A stretch of 64,000 nucleotides of DNA from Ectobius pallidus (lineage: Eukaryota > Arthropoda > Insecta > Blattodea > Ectobiidae), in NCBI GenBank assembly GCA_964059195.1, contig CAXKWD010000007.1:56519620-56583619 (forward strand). The letters are read 5' to 3'. The position numbers and the translations under genes are program-made. Under the pieces are notes generated by a model. It was not told the origin of the DNA, made no database searches, and worked only from the letters and a program-made list of their open reading frames with translations. This document shows, piece by piece, positions 23,064-34,518 of the stretch (positions are counted from its first letter, which is position 1; each line of letters starts with the position of its first letter).

Positions 23064-24260
23064 GTTGTTATACGGAAGAAAATATTTTGCAGAAACATAC
23101 AACGTGAGTAGACTTTGTTTAACATGGAATTATGTAAGCTTTGGTTTATTATGTTGGTGTCTTCTGCAGTGCGGAATCCTCTAAACACAATTTTCTTCAC
23201 TACACTCAGGAATGTTTGGAACATCTGTGTAGCTTTGTATTCCATATAGCATATCTAGCGATAAACGAGTCAATAAATAGGCTAATAAATATGCAAATAA
23301 ATAAAAGTATCACACAACACTACTAACAATTTTCTTATATCAAAATGCTATTGTAAGTGATTTGGAAGCTATAGAAGGTAATATTCGATACCGTTAATTA
23401 TTCACTTATAGTTTTAGGCCCCATTTAACTCCACATATTGAAGGAACTGGGTACGCTTATAAATCCATCAATTAATTGCATCGATGCCATCGTACATTCA
23501 CCAGGGTAGGCCTATTTGTAAAGTCACCGGGAAAGCACCAGGATGTTAGTAAAATCACCGCTGTTTGTATGATGAAAATCATCGACTGCAATCAGGCTCA
23601 TTGAACTTTATGTATGATGCTTCTTGGATGATAGACATGGCGGAGCAGAGAAGCATTCGACAGTTCCAACTAGCATAAATAAAATTAATTTTTTATTTTC
23701 GTGCAAAGGCTAATGAGCTGCTCTTCTTCAGAGTGTGAGTCCTCCGAAAATGAAAGTGACGTTTTCATTTTGTTTCAAGACGAGAAAAGAAAGCAAGGGA
23801 AAAAAAAGAACTCTACATAAAATTCTATTAATTAATGTTAGTTTCCAAATATATCGAAACTGACAGCACCGGTTATTCATATTGCCCGTTGAGGTTGGGT
23901 ATCGTATTTAAATATGCAAAATTTATTATGGATTTTAACATGTTCAAAACCTGATTTATAAGAATGGTAGCACTCAGTTATTATTCCCTGCCTATCAGAT
24001 ATTATAATTGCTACTTCTTACGAATCCATGATACAATGATTATTATACAACTTCAAATATTCCCGCTGTTTGTAAAGCTCATCACAAAATCATCATGACT
24101 TTTATCGGCATCAATTAGACTTTTCCACCGGTGGATTTACAGGTGACTTTAAAAACATGCCCAAGCTGACAGTCTCTAATGAATTAATATTATATAAGCA
24201 TGAATAAATACTATGTACACAATGCTAGAAATCAGAAAGTAACGGGTTTGTTCCCAATGA
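23064..24260. other. Unassigned intron sequence
   Basis: Nothing recognised; contains one TAGGCCTA at about 23507. Confidence 0.35.
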
Positions 24261-24261
24261 C

Positions 24262-24510
24262 TTCGTTGAGACAGTTCAAACTTGCCCAATACTTTTGGTG
24301 GCACTATAGCCCTGGGGTCAACTCAGCCTCTAGCAGAAATAAGTACCGGTAACTAAGCAATCCTGGGGTGAAGACGTCCGGTGTGCAAGGCTGACAACTC
24401 ACAACCTTCATGTGTCGAATGTCTAAAAATCGGGAGCCTTAACCTTCCGAAACCCCAAGGGCCTTCATGTAAAGGGACAATTTTCCTTTATGATGGTATT
24501 ATTTTTAACT
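24262..24510 (+). mobile_element. SINE family A, headless copy
   Basis: Body landmarks CTATAGCCCTGGGGTCAACT, CTCTAGCAGAAATAAGTACC and aggctgacaactcac match the copy at 836-1136. The tRNA-like head is missing and the copy is divergent. Confidence 0.8.
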
Positions 24511-24639
24511 TTTCAACGGATTGCCCATGTATTGTAACCGATATCGAAGCTTTTGTAAAAATTACGGTGTGTGTGTGTCCGTGCATTTTATACAATAAAA
24601 GAACAAGTTACGTCAGTTCCTTGTAAGCAGAGCGGAATG

Positions 24640-24800
24640 CTCTCATCATCATCATCATCATCATCATCAGATTGTTGGACTCGCATTCGGGAGGTCCCAG
24701 GTTCAATTTGACATGGGTTTTTTCATGGTTTCCCCAGTCGTAAAGGCAAATGCAGAGTTGGATATTTATGTACCATGAATCATCCTCACCATTTCATCCT
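24640..24800 (+). mobile_element. ATC repeat followed by a fragment of another tRNA-derived SINE
   Basis: A (atc)n run at 24648-24669 precedes ggaggtcccaggttcaattt (B-box-like) and tttccccagtcgtaaaggca. This layout resembles other insect tRNA-SINEs, but only a fragment is present. Confidence 0.5.
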
Positions 24801-25578
24801 GTATCATATCCATTTAAATTAATATTAGTTCAAATTTACTCCATTAAAAAAAATACACCGCCAATAGAAACAATAATGACAAGCAATAGTTCCATGGCCT
24901 ATCCTACTGTACAGACACAGATCCCGAACTCCTGGTATAGCCTCAAAGCTAAAAGGAGTATAAACAAAGCTGAAAAAATGTATATATAACAGTAATATTT
25001 TATTTTGTTTGGCAGAATTATGGCCTAGGGCGTTTCTTCCACCCAACCTGGCTGAATACAACAAAACTCATATTACATACTCCAAAAATACAACTAGAAA
25101 AATTGAATAATAATTCAAAATAATGACAAAATAACAATAATATAGTTGGTACAGCCTACAATGTAACATAATAAAACATGTCCATCCAGTCTCAATAAAT
25201 TAAAATGACGAGAGAAATATAGAGACGAAAAGTAAAAATTGTTTAAAATTATGCATGTGTACATGTGAGTGTGCAAAATGTGCATTGAATAAGTAATATA
25301 ATTAAAATTCCGTTAAAAAATACTATTACGAAGAAACATGATAATAGATATCACACACAAAAAGTTCGGAACACTTTGGATGTGGAATATTTACACAATG
25401 AAGGTTACTTTTATACACGATCGGCGAAGTAAAATAACATTCTTTAAGTATGTATTTCGATCCATTTAGGGGGCGTGTATTCCCATCCTCAGGAAATAAT
25501 ATGCCTGATAATTGAGTTTTAAAATTTTAGTTTAACTGAGCTAATGCAAGCACCAAAATATTATGTCATGAACCGTAG
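24801..25578. other. Unassigned AT-rich intron sequence
   Basis: Nothing recognised. Confidence 0.35.
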
Positions 25579-26170
25579 GACTGTGTGGCTCAAAGGGTTG
25601 CGGATAGAGGAAGGGAAGTTGAGCTGATGGACTGTACGGAATAAAGGATGCGGATAGAGAAATGAGGTGAGCTGATGAACTGTACGGATCAAAGGATGCG
25701 GATAAAGGGGAAAAGTGAGCTGAAGGACTGTATTGATGAAAGAATGTGGATGGAGGGAGGAAAGTGAGTTGAAAGACTATAGACTACTGCTGTGGATAGA
25801 GGGAGTAAAGAGAGCTAAAGGACTATACAGATCAAAGGCTACGGATAGAGAAAGGAAAGAGAGCTGAAGGACTGTACGGATCAAAAACTGCGGATAAAGG
25901 AAGGGAAGTGAACTCAAGGACTATACCGATCAAAGGCTGAAGATAGAAAGAGGGAAATGAGCTAACGTACTGTACGGATCAAAAGATGAGGGTAGAAGGA
26001 CGAAAACAAGCTGAAAAACTGTACGGATCAAAGGCTGCGGATAGAGGGAGGGATGTGAGCTAAAGGATTGTACAGATCAAAGGCTAAAGATAGAGGGGGA
26101 AAGTGAACTGAAAGACTGTATAAACAAAGAATGCTGATAGAGGGAGGAAAGTTAGCTGAAGGACTGCATG
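25579..26170 (+). repeat. Minisatellite, ~49-bp unit, about 12 copies
   Basis: Consensus landmarks are gagctgaaggactgtacgga, then tcaaaggctgcggatagagg and gaggaaagt. Units vary in sequence and by a few bases in length. No coding frame is conserved across units, arguing against a repeat protein. Confidence 0.9.
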
Positions 26171-26528
26171 GACTGCAATTATGTAGTCCACCCCTTCCCC
26201 AAACAGTCAGCAATACAATATTCCATGAGGAATGAATAAATTGAACGCGATTAAGAGAGAAAGAGGAGGTTGGGAAAATTGAATATGGTGATGGAATAGA
26301 AATCGGAAAACAGAAGAACCCCGAGTTTCTTGGTCACCGTAAGCCAATGTGCATGGCGCATCTGTTGATATGGTAATGCGGAATATATCGATATATTATT
26401 AAGACAAAATGTAAAGCCCAATGAAAAGGGACATAGTTTCCCGTGTTTGCTTACTTCTATAGGATGACTGAAGATTGCACCTTGTCGGAATTCTGATAAG
26501 TAATTTTTTGTGCAATGAAAATAATTAC
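26171..26528. other. Start of intron 3, nothing recognised
   Basis: Lies between the minisatellite and the exon 3 donor. Confidence 0.35.
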
Positions 26529-26644
26529 CTTTTTTGCTCTCGTAGGACTCAAGATTGGAGATGCATTTGTGAAACTCATTCCAATTAGCCCATGCTTCAA
26601 TGCCAGTCTGCTGTACCATCCTGCGATGCCGAAGTGGTTAGAAT
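26529..26644 (-). CDS. Ldh_2-family dehydrogenase, exon 3 (codons 113-151)
   Basis: Acceptor ...tttataacag, donor AAG | gtaatta. The split codon with exon 2 makes His113, then SNHFGIAGWYSRLALKHG. His116 of the SNHFG motif matches the position I recall for the second active-site histidine of AllD. The following MSFTNASPILSPTRAKK is the family's Asn-Thr/Ala-Ser-Pro loop before the cofactor-binding region. The exon is 116 nt, starts with two nucleotides of a shared codon and ends in phase 0. It lies between a minisatellite (25.6-26.2 kb) and unassigned intron sequence. Confidence 0.93.
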
Positions 26645-28180
26645 CTGTTATAAAGTAATATACAATTCGATACATAAAATCGTAAGGACTAGGCCTATTA
26701 CATTCCAGCAATATGTCAAGTCATAACGAGTTACACTGCATAAATCTGAGGGATAAAAGAGGGGACTGAAGGTGATAGAAACCGTTCCATCATTCTTGAA
26801 ACACGACCTTTGATGCGCAGTGCATAAACAAGCTTCACTTTTGGGGGAGGGAGTATTAATTTTCTAACCAACGTGTTATCCATGTGCAAGAATAGTTCTT
26901 GAGGGCTGTAGAGAAACAAGGACAACAGGTAGTAAAGTAAATCCTTCCTCACTATCCTGCGCCAAATTTCTAGGTTATGTTTCAACTGAAATGGAACAGC
27001 TTCTAACAGCGACGGAAACTTCATGGAATCACGTTTAGGAGTTGCGGATTCGAATGACAGGAAGAGACGGATGCCAGACTGGAATTTATTTACACCTACT
27101 CCAAGCTTTTCCCTGCCCATTGTAGGCGAGCTCATGTTGTCTTGTTATGAGGTCCCAAGAACTTCTGACTCTCTGCTTTTATGCATTTTTTCGGTGACAC
27201 ACAGGTAGGCCTACGTCAGTAGCAATAAAAATATTAGGAGAATTTTTATTAATTTTGTTGGTTTTAGCGCATTTTAGTTCAATTTTGTGCAGACGCCCAA
27301 TAATAAGTATAATCTTTCTTGTTTAAAAAAAATCCTTTAATAAGTATATTTTCTCTATGCCCTTCAACCATTTAAATTAATTCTTGTATACATTTTAATA
27401 GTTCTGTTGTACATTTATTTTTTATTTTATTTTAACTTCCACCCCTATATAATGGACCGTCCAGCCATCCCTTCAATATAACCTCGACCCAGCACTGTAC
27501 TTCACTAACTCAAAAATTATGATTTAAAGATATTGTGGAAAAATACTTTGTTTTCATCAAACATATACTGCAAATGCAGATACGATTTAACTTCCCGCAT
27601 TTTTATTTACAGGATTTAGATACTTTTATTATGAATAACAAAAATTTAAGAATTCCTAGGCTACTGAATTATAATAATGAATGCAGTTTTACATTCAGAA
27701 AGATTTCGTATTACCAATTAAATGGCGCATAACATATAATTTAAATAAACTCAGTTCACTTAATTGTAATGTCACAATGTGATAATAACACAGTAGAAAC
27801 CACAGAAGAATGTAGTTATTACTTATAAGAATATCAAGAGAATTCAAACAAAGGTCATAATAATATTATGAATCAAACAGAACCAAATTACAACATTTGT
27901 TGCAAGAAAAATTCCAATTAACCTGAGTAATAGAACTTTATCAGTGTTTTATGCTAGTGCCAATTCTTCATGTTGTTCAAGAACTATTAGATGGTAAGGA
28001 TCTCAATGTACTCCAGAAACAACCCACCCAAACAAAGGTTTAATTCTTCTGTAATTGCTGGTGCTTGAGAGTATACACGAGTCAGCCGTACACTTTCAGA
28101 AACTATCCCTCTCTGTCTGCTTCTGACATTAATAGATTTGTACTCTTTGTATGAGTATGAAGTTTTATAGCCGATAGTGT
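26645..28180. other. End of intron 2, unassigned
   Basis: Holds a 134-codon open frame on the minus strand (27135-26731) with no recognisable motif and no family resemblance; probably chance. TAGGCCTA occurs at about 26690 and 27206. Confidence 0.35.
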
Positions 28181-28189
28181 GAGGCAGTG

Positions 28190-29785
28190 TTTTTTTCCCA
28201 CTTTTTGTTCACCATAAATTGTCAACCCCCCTCGAAGAACTATCACCTTCAGGCAGAGTACCCAATGAACCAGACGATCAACAGGGGGAGTCTAGTTGTA
28301 CTAGCTAACCTGTTGGTAAGAGGCGAGGGGAAACGAAGAATAATTCCAACGTGGGAAGCGGCGTCTGTACCCGAATCGGGCGGCCGGAGACTGCGAGTAA
28401 ATGTTCAACGACTCCGAGGGCGCACGAGGATTGATTCCCAACGGCCAAAGAGGCGGAAGAAACATTTTCAAAACAAATGGGTAGACAAGACTCTAAAGTC
28501 ACAGCAAAGACAGCTTATCTAAGGAATGGTTACCTGAGAAATTACCCTGCTGGTCTGAAAGCAGTGAGGTGGCAGCCCCACCATCAGACTTACCTATCGA
28601 GAGGCTTGTAACCAATCATAGGGAAATACTCTTAGTAAAATTCTCCAGAATAGTAATAAGAATAGGACGGAACAAATTATGACGACTCAGGCAAGAAAAC
28701 GGACTAAGAATATTAAAAAAAAGAAACAGTACGAAAATTGCAGAATGGAATGTACGAGGGATATATGATAAAGAACAAAATTTAGAAAGAGAACTGGATA
28801 CAGCAAAAGTTGATATAGCAGTTATTCCTGAGACGAAAAATAAACTAAAAGGAACATTAACTCTTGGAAAATACATAATGATATACAGTGGAGTCGAAAA
28901 TACAGAACGTGCTACAGCGGGAATAATGATAATAAAAGAATTAGAAAATAAAATAGATTCATATACTTACACAAATGAAAGGATAATGGAAGTAAGAATA
29001 AAGACTTCAAGAGGGTATATGACTGTGTTAGCAACATATGCCCCAGAAGAAGGAAAATTAAAAGAAACAGAAATATTTTATAGCCAATTACAAATAAGAT
29101 TAAACAAAATAAATAAGGGAGATTACATTATTATAGCAGGCGATATGAATGCTAGAATAGGAAGGGTACCTATTCGTAAAATACAGGGAATATATGGAGA
29201 ACCAACTCAGAACCATAATGGAAGAAGTCTTACAGACTTTGCAGTTTTTAACAAACTAAAACTTACAAACTCTTTCTTCCAACATAAAGATTTCAATAGA
29301 TCTACATGGAGTGCCAGAGAAGTCGGAGCATAATAGACTATGTGTTGACTAATGAGAAAACTTCACCATTTGTACAGGACACTAAAGTATTTAGAGGTTA
29401 TGATATAAGCTCTGATCACTATTTACAGTATCCACTATAACAATTCCCCCAAGATGGATAAAAAAGCAGAATCCAAAGACGTAACCAGAAGATCCATTTA
29501 GAGTCAATTTACTTGAAGACTCAACTATTAAACAGCTATATCACAATAGAATAAAACCACTAAATAATAGTACACGTGTGAATAATAATATCAATTTAGA
29601 ATGACAAGCAATAAAACATTTAATATTACAAGCTGCACTAGAAGCTTAAGGTAAGAGGAAAAAAGTCGTCAAAAAAGATGTTTAAACGTATGGAATGCAG
29701 AATTAGCAGAATTAATTAAAGAAAAAAAGAAATATATTTAAAATATCTACATAACAAAACAGAGGAAGACTTATTAATGTACAGG
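28190..29785 (+). mobile_element. Non-LTR retrotransposon fragment with APE endonuclease
   Basis: A probable 5' UTR (28.2-28.7 kb) is followed by an endonuclease frame from about 28736 to 29333. It holds IAEWNVRGIYDKEQN, DIAVIPETKNKLKG, TYAPEEGK and IIAGDMNARIG, the motifs of the apurinic-like endonuclease of LINEs, of the type often labelled CFDP2-like. After a frameshift near 29325, IIDYVLTNEKTSPF and SSDHYL complete the domain. Coding then decays, and a SINE begins at about 29786; RT is absent. Inactive fragment. Confidence 0.85.
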
Positions 29786-30045
29786 CAAGGTCGCGGGTTC
29801 GATTCCCGATGAGGTCGTTGAGATTTTTAAATTGACCTAATCCTTCTGGTGGCACTATGGCCCTAGGGTCGACTCAGCCTCTAACAGAAATGAGTACCAG
29901 GAGCAATCCTGGGGGTAAAGGCGGCTGGTGCGTAAGGCTGACAACCTTACCACCTTCATGTGCCGAATGTCCAAAATCTGGGAGCCTCACCCTCCTGGAA
30001 CCCTCTGGGCCTTCATGGCCTGTATAGGGATCGCTTTACCTCTAT
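29786..30045 (+). mobile_element. SINE family A, 5'-truncated
   Basis: Starts within the tRNA-like head at the B-box (gcgggttcgattcccgatga) and keeps the full body (CTATGGCCCTAGGGTCGACT, CTCTAACAGAAATGAGTACC). Its 3' end abuts the first unit of the fold-back arm. Confidence 0.88.
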
Positions 30046-30655
30046 TTAAGGTTTCAGTTGTTTGCCTCTTACCAATTACAGCATATTCCCGGAAAACTCC
30101 GAAAATCACGAAAACCCGGAGAAAATGACTTTGTTTAAATTTTTAAAAGTCTTAGTTCTTTGCTCCTAGTATTCAAAGGGCATTGGTAACTCATATGGTT
30201 TTGTGTTGGTATTTCCATCTAAATTAAGGTTTCAGTTCTTTGCCCCTTATCAATTACAGCATATCCCCAGACAACCCGGAAAACCACGGAAATCCGGAGA
30301 AAATTACTTTGTTTAATTTTTTAAATCTTAGTTCTTTGCTCCTAGTATTCAAAGAGAATTGGTGACTCATATGTTTTTGTATTGGTACTGCCATCTAGAT
30401 TAAGATTTCAGTTTTTTGCCCCTTATAAATTACAGCATATTCCCGGAAAACTCCGAAAAACACGAAAATCCGCAGAAAATCGCTTTTAAATTATTAAAAA
30501 TGTTTATTCTTTGATCCTAATATTCCCAGGGAATTTCTGACTTACATATTTTTTGTTGGCATTGTCATCTAGATTAAGGTTTCAGTTGTTTGCCCGTTAT
30601 CAATTACAACATATCCCCGTAAAACCCGGAAAACCACGGAAATCCACGGAATTTC
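30046..30655 (+). repeat. Left arm: ~176-bp tandem repeat, about 3.4 units
   Basis: Units begin near 30050, 30228, 30404 and 30578 with ggtttcagttgtttgcc and contain aacccggaaaaccacggaaa and cttagttctttgctcctag. Confidence 0.92.
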
Positions 30656-30945
30656 TAGAACTCGGAACTTGTGATCTACAGTCACTGAAACCGTTATTGC
30701 GAAGTAATTCTGCATCAGGTGTGTCCTTTGCAGGTTCAAAAGGGTGAGTATGTGGACTACGAGTTATCTGCCATAATTGCGATAGTCACATGCAAAAGAA
30801 ATTGGGAATCATATCTTCTAAACATGCCATGTGTAAGTCAAAGTTGTTTTCTTTAGCTGCTCGCTGAAATCTCGCAATCAAAGACACTTTGTCCATATTA
30901 CCAATCCAAATTGTGCTGTTTTACCCAATGCCCTTTCTATAACTT

Positions 30946-30993
30946 TGTAGTGTATTGTGTAATATGCTCTCATAAAGGAAACAGAAATTTAGA
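30946..30993 (+). repeat. Gypsy copy 2, truncated 5' LTR
   Basis: Begins TGTAGTGTATTGTGTAATA, equal to the start of the 3' LTR at 34048. After acagaaattt it jumps to protease coding (ttcaattggccattcataat). Confidence 0.85.
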
Positions 30994-30995
30994 AC

Positions 30996-33900
30996 ATTCA
31001 ATTGGCCATTCATAATCGCAGAAGTAGGTAAACCTATAATAGGAGTCGATTTCCTGTCGCATTTCAATTTACTCATCGACAGTTCTAAACATCGCTTAAT
31101 AGACGGTAACATACACTTGACCGCGTATCGTACCTCTTCTCACAACTACAAACTTCAGGTCCAGCTAACTGAAATTAATAACCGATATCAGCGGAATACA
31201 TGAATTTCCTGACATTCTGCGACCTAACATTCTCAACACAAAAATCGCAAGCCACCACATTGAACATTTCATCGAAACGAAAGGCCCACCAGTGTTTGCC
31301 AAAACTAGAAGACTCTCAGCTGAAAAACTCTTAGCAGCCCGTAAGGAATTTGACTTCATGCACCAGCAAGGGTTATGTAGACCCTCGAAAAGTTATTGGG
31401 CTAGTCCTCTGCACTTAACTCAGAAAAAATCTGGTGATTGGAGGCCTTGCGGGGGTTATAGGAAACTCAATCATATCACAGTACCCGACAGATACCCTAT
31501 ACCTTTTTTAACCGACTGCAACCACGTCCTGCATGGAGCTTCCATATTTTCATCCATTGACCTTGTACGTGCGTACCAACAGATACCGGTGCAAGAAGCG
31601 GACATACCGAAGACGGCCATCACAACACCTTTTGGACTATTTGAATTTCCATTCATGCCTTTCGGACTAAGAAACGCAGAACAGACCTTTCAGATTTATG
31701 GACATGGTACTCAAAGGGTTAGATTTTGTCTTTTGTTACTTAGACGATATCCTGGTTGTTTCTCCAGACGATAAAGTGCACCTTCAACATATCCGCATCC
31801 TCTGTGAACGACTAAATGAATACGGCTTATGCATCAATGTTGCCAAATGCATTTTCGGTGTGCAGCAGATCAAATTCTTAGGGTACGAAATCAGTCCTCA
31901 AGGTCTGAAGCCTCTACCTGAGAAAGATAATGTCATTAAGAATTTTCCAGTGCCACAGTCAGCCACTGGACTGCGCCGATTCTTGGGAATGGTAAATTTC
32001 TACCACAGATTCATCCCAGAATGCGCCAAGCTGCAACAGCCCCTCTCAAGATTACTTAGCGGACACAAGAAAAACAGCACAAAACTGCTGGACTGGAACG
32101 AAGAAGCACAAACCTCTTTTGCTGCAATGAAGGAAGCCCTCTGCAACACAGCGGCCCTGGTACATTCTATTCCCGGTGCTCCACTCTCCTTGGTAACAGA
32201 TGCGTCGGACGTCGCAATAGGAGGAGTTCTTCAACAGGATACTGACGGCGCAGCCCGGCCTCTCAATTTCTTCTCACGAACTCTCACTGAAGCACTGTCC
32301 AGATACAGTGCTTATGATCGCGAACTATTAGCAATATATAGCGCCATTAAACATTTCAAGCATCTTTTAGAAGGCCAGTCCTTTGTAATTTTCACGGACT
32401 ATAAACCATTGGTGTATGCTTTTCAACAGGATTTGGACAAGGCATCACCCAGACAGGCTCGTCTTATTACAGTATATTGCACAGTTTACGACGACAATAA
32501 AATACGTTGCTGGCCAAGACAATATCGTGGCTGACACATTGTCATGTTTAGCCACCATAGAATCTCCCTCACCTCTAAATTATGATCATTTGGCAGATGT
32601 ACAATCGGATGAAGACCTCGAATCACTGCAACAGAATCCCAGAATGAAAATAGTAAAACTCAGTCTGCTGGATAGTAGAAAGCAATTATACTGTGACATA
32701 TCAACAAAGCATATACGCCCGTATATTCCACGCAACTTTCGACAAGCAGCCTTTTCATCTGTTCATCGTCTTTCTCACCCAGGAATCAGAGCAACAACCA
32801 AAATGATCACTGAACGATTTATCTGGCCCAATATGAAGAAAGACTGTCAACAGTGGACACGAGCATGTATCGACTGCCAAAGATCAAAAATTTATCGACA
32901 CACTAGATTTCCAGTTGGACAAACCCAAGTTCCCAACGACAGATTCAAACACATAAATGTCGACATCGTTGGACCTCTACCTGTGTGCCAAGGATTCAGA
33001 TATCTCCTCACGGCTATAGACAGATACTCTAGATGGATGGAAGCTGTACCAATAGAAACCAAACAGCTGACTCTGTTGCACAGGCTCTGTTTAATGCTTA
33101 TTTTGATTAGTGATTGCTGCAATCTGGGTGTGAACTGTGTCGCCTCTACTGGATAAATTAGGCAATTTAACAAAACTCTGAACTCCATGTTAAAATAAAG
33201 CATAGGACAGGCAGTGTAATTCTCGAGACGGCGGTGACCAATAGTAAACGAAACAGCTTACTCTGTTGCACAGGCACTAATAACCACTTGGTTTTCACGA
33301 TTTGGTATTCCTGTAAGAATAACTACTGATCAGGGTCGACAGTTTGAAAGCCAATTATTCAAATCCCTAAGCAAGTACCTAGGTTTCCAGAGCATCAGGA
33401 CAACCGCATACCATCCACAAAGTAATGATCTTATCGAACGACAACACCGCACTATGAAAGCAGCACTCAAATGCCATCTACTACAATCCTCATCGTGGGT
33501 AGACTCATTGCCTCTAGTCTTATTGGGCATGCGATCTGTGGTAAAAGAAGACTTGGTTCACTCAGCCGCCGAGCTGGTCTATGGTACACCGCTCCGTCTT
33601 CCAGGAGAACTGTTCACCGACCAGCCTACCGTATCACAGTCTGACTTCGTGAGACATCTCCAAGAGACAGTAAGAGGACTTAAACCAAGTCAGACATCAA
33701 CCCTCGGCAAGAAACCTGTTTTTGTGTCCAAAAATCTCGCCGACTGCTCTCATGTTTTCGTACATCATGGACCTCCATTATCCTCACTCCAACCTGCCTA
33801 CGACGGTCCCTACCCAGTAAAGAGTCGAACTGATAAGTTCTTCGACATTAATATCGGAGGGTTAATAAAGCGAATCTCAGTGGACCGCCTGAAACCAGCT

Positions 33901-34017
33901 TTTCTATTGGAAGAAGGTCCCCATAGTGTTACTAACCCTCAACAAGAAACTCGTACTGATGTGAGTGGACATTTCACCAGATCAGGACGCAAGGTCCACT
34001 TCCCTGCACGTTTCTAG
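30996..34017 (+). pseudogene. Gypsy copy 2 pol, degenerate
   Basis: Order: protease end; RT with [16 protein letters not shown] (31.4 kb), [15 protein letters not shown], and an intact YLDDILV box near 31740; RNase H with LVTDASDVAIGGVLQQD (32.2 kb) and FSRTLTEALSRYSAYDRELL; integrase zinc finger with HRLSHPG and ACIDCQRSK (32.8 kb); and the core start HINVDIVGPLPVCQGFRYLL, then the MITE remnant. Integrase resumes at 33245 with RFGIPVRITTDQGRQ and TAYHPQSNDLIERQ and ends at 34017. Frameshifts near 31690 and 32460 plus the MITE inactivate it. There is no envelope gene. Confidence 0.92.
33056..33236. mobile_element. Rearranged MITE remnant in the integrase of gypsy copy 2
   Basis: Flanked by the same 8-bp duplication as in copy 1 (ACCAATAG, 33048-33055 and 33237-33244). 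The right part matches the copy 1 MITE to its end (tctcgagacggcggtg). The left ~30 bp are instead a near copy of the integrase sequence that follows the insert (aaacagctgactctgttgca), and most of the MITE is deleted. Confidence 0.85.
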
Positions 34018-34066
34018 GACACAATCGCTGTCACTAGGGGGGGAGTGTGTAGTGTATTGTGTAATA

Positions 34067-34473
34067 TCTATATTAATAAAAGGAAGTGTCTGTTCTCCGT
34101 CTGTCTGTCTTCCGTCTGTCCTCCGTCTGTCCTCGATGCCCAGCGAAATCTACTGAACGCAGAGATCTGAAATTTTATACATAGGCGGACTAAAGGGTCG
34201 GAATGTGCACCTCGAAGCCGGAATTTTAATTTTCGCTTTAGTTCGTGAGCTATGAGTGAAAAACGGGCAGAAAACGTGTATTTATTCCGTTTTCGAAGCA
34301 TGAGTTTTCAGTAATACAAATCAATTACACTAGGCTTTGGCTATTTTTGTCAAACCTTCGACATAAAAGCATCGCGATCTCTTGAATGTTGTAGCTCACG
34401 CTGGTCGATTCATTTGTTTTTAATGTCAAGGCACGCAAACATAATGTGAAATTTTCAACCTACACCGAAGAGG

Positions 34474-34518
<45 letters not shown>

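Noticed and set aside
26731..27135. 134-codon minus-strand frame as a host gene
   Set aside because: No motif, no family resemblance, no conserved start context, and it lies in an intron of the dehydrogenase gene on the same strand.
30046..30655. CRISPR-like or simple satellite array
   Set aside because: Units are contiguous ~176-bp repeats with no unique spacers, in a eukaryotic context, and paired with an inverted array.
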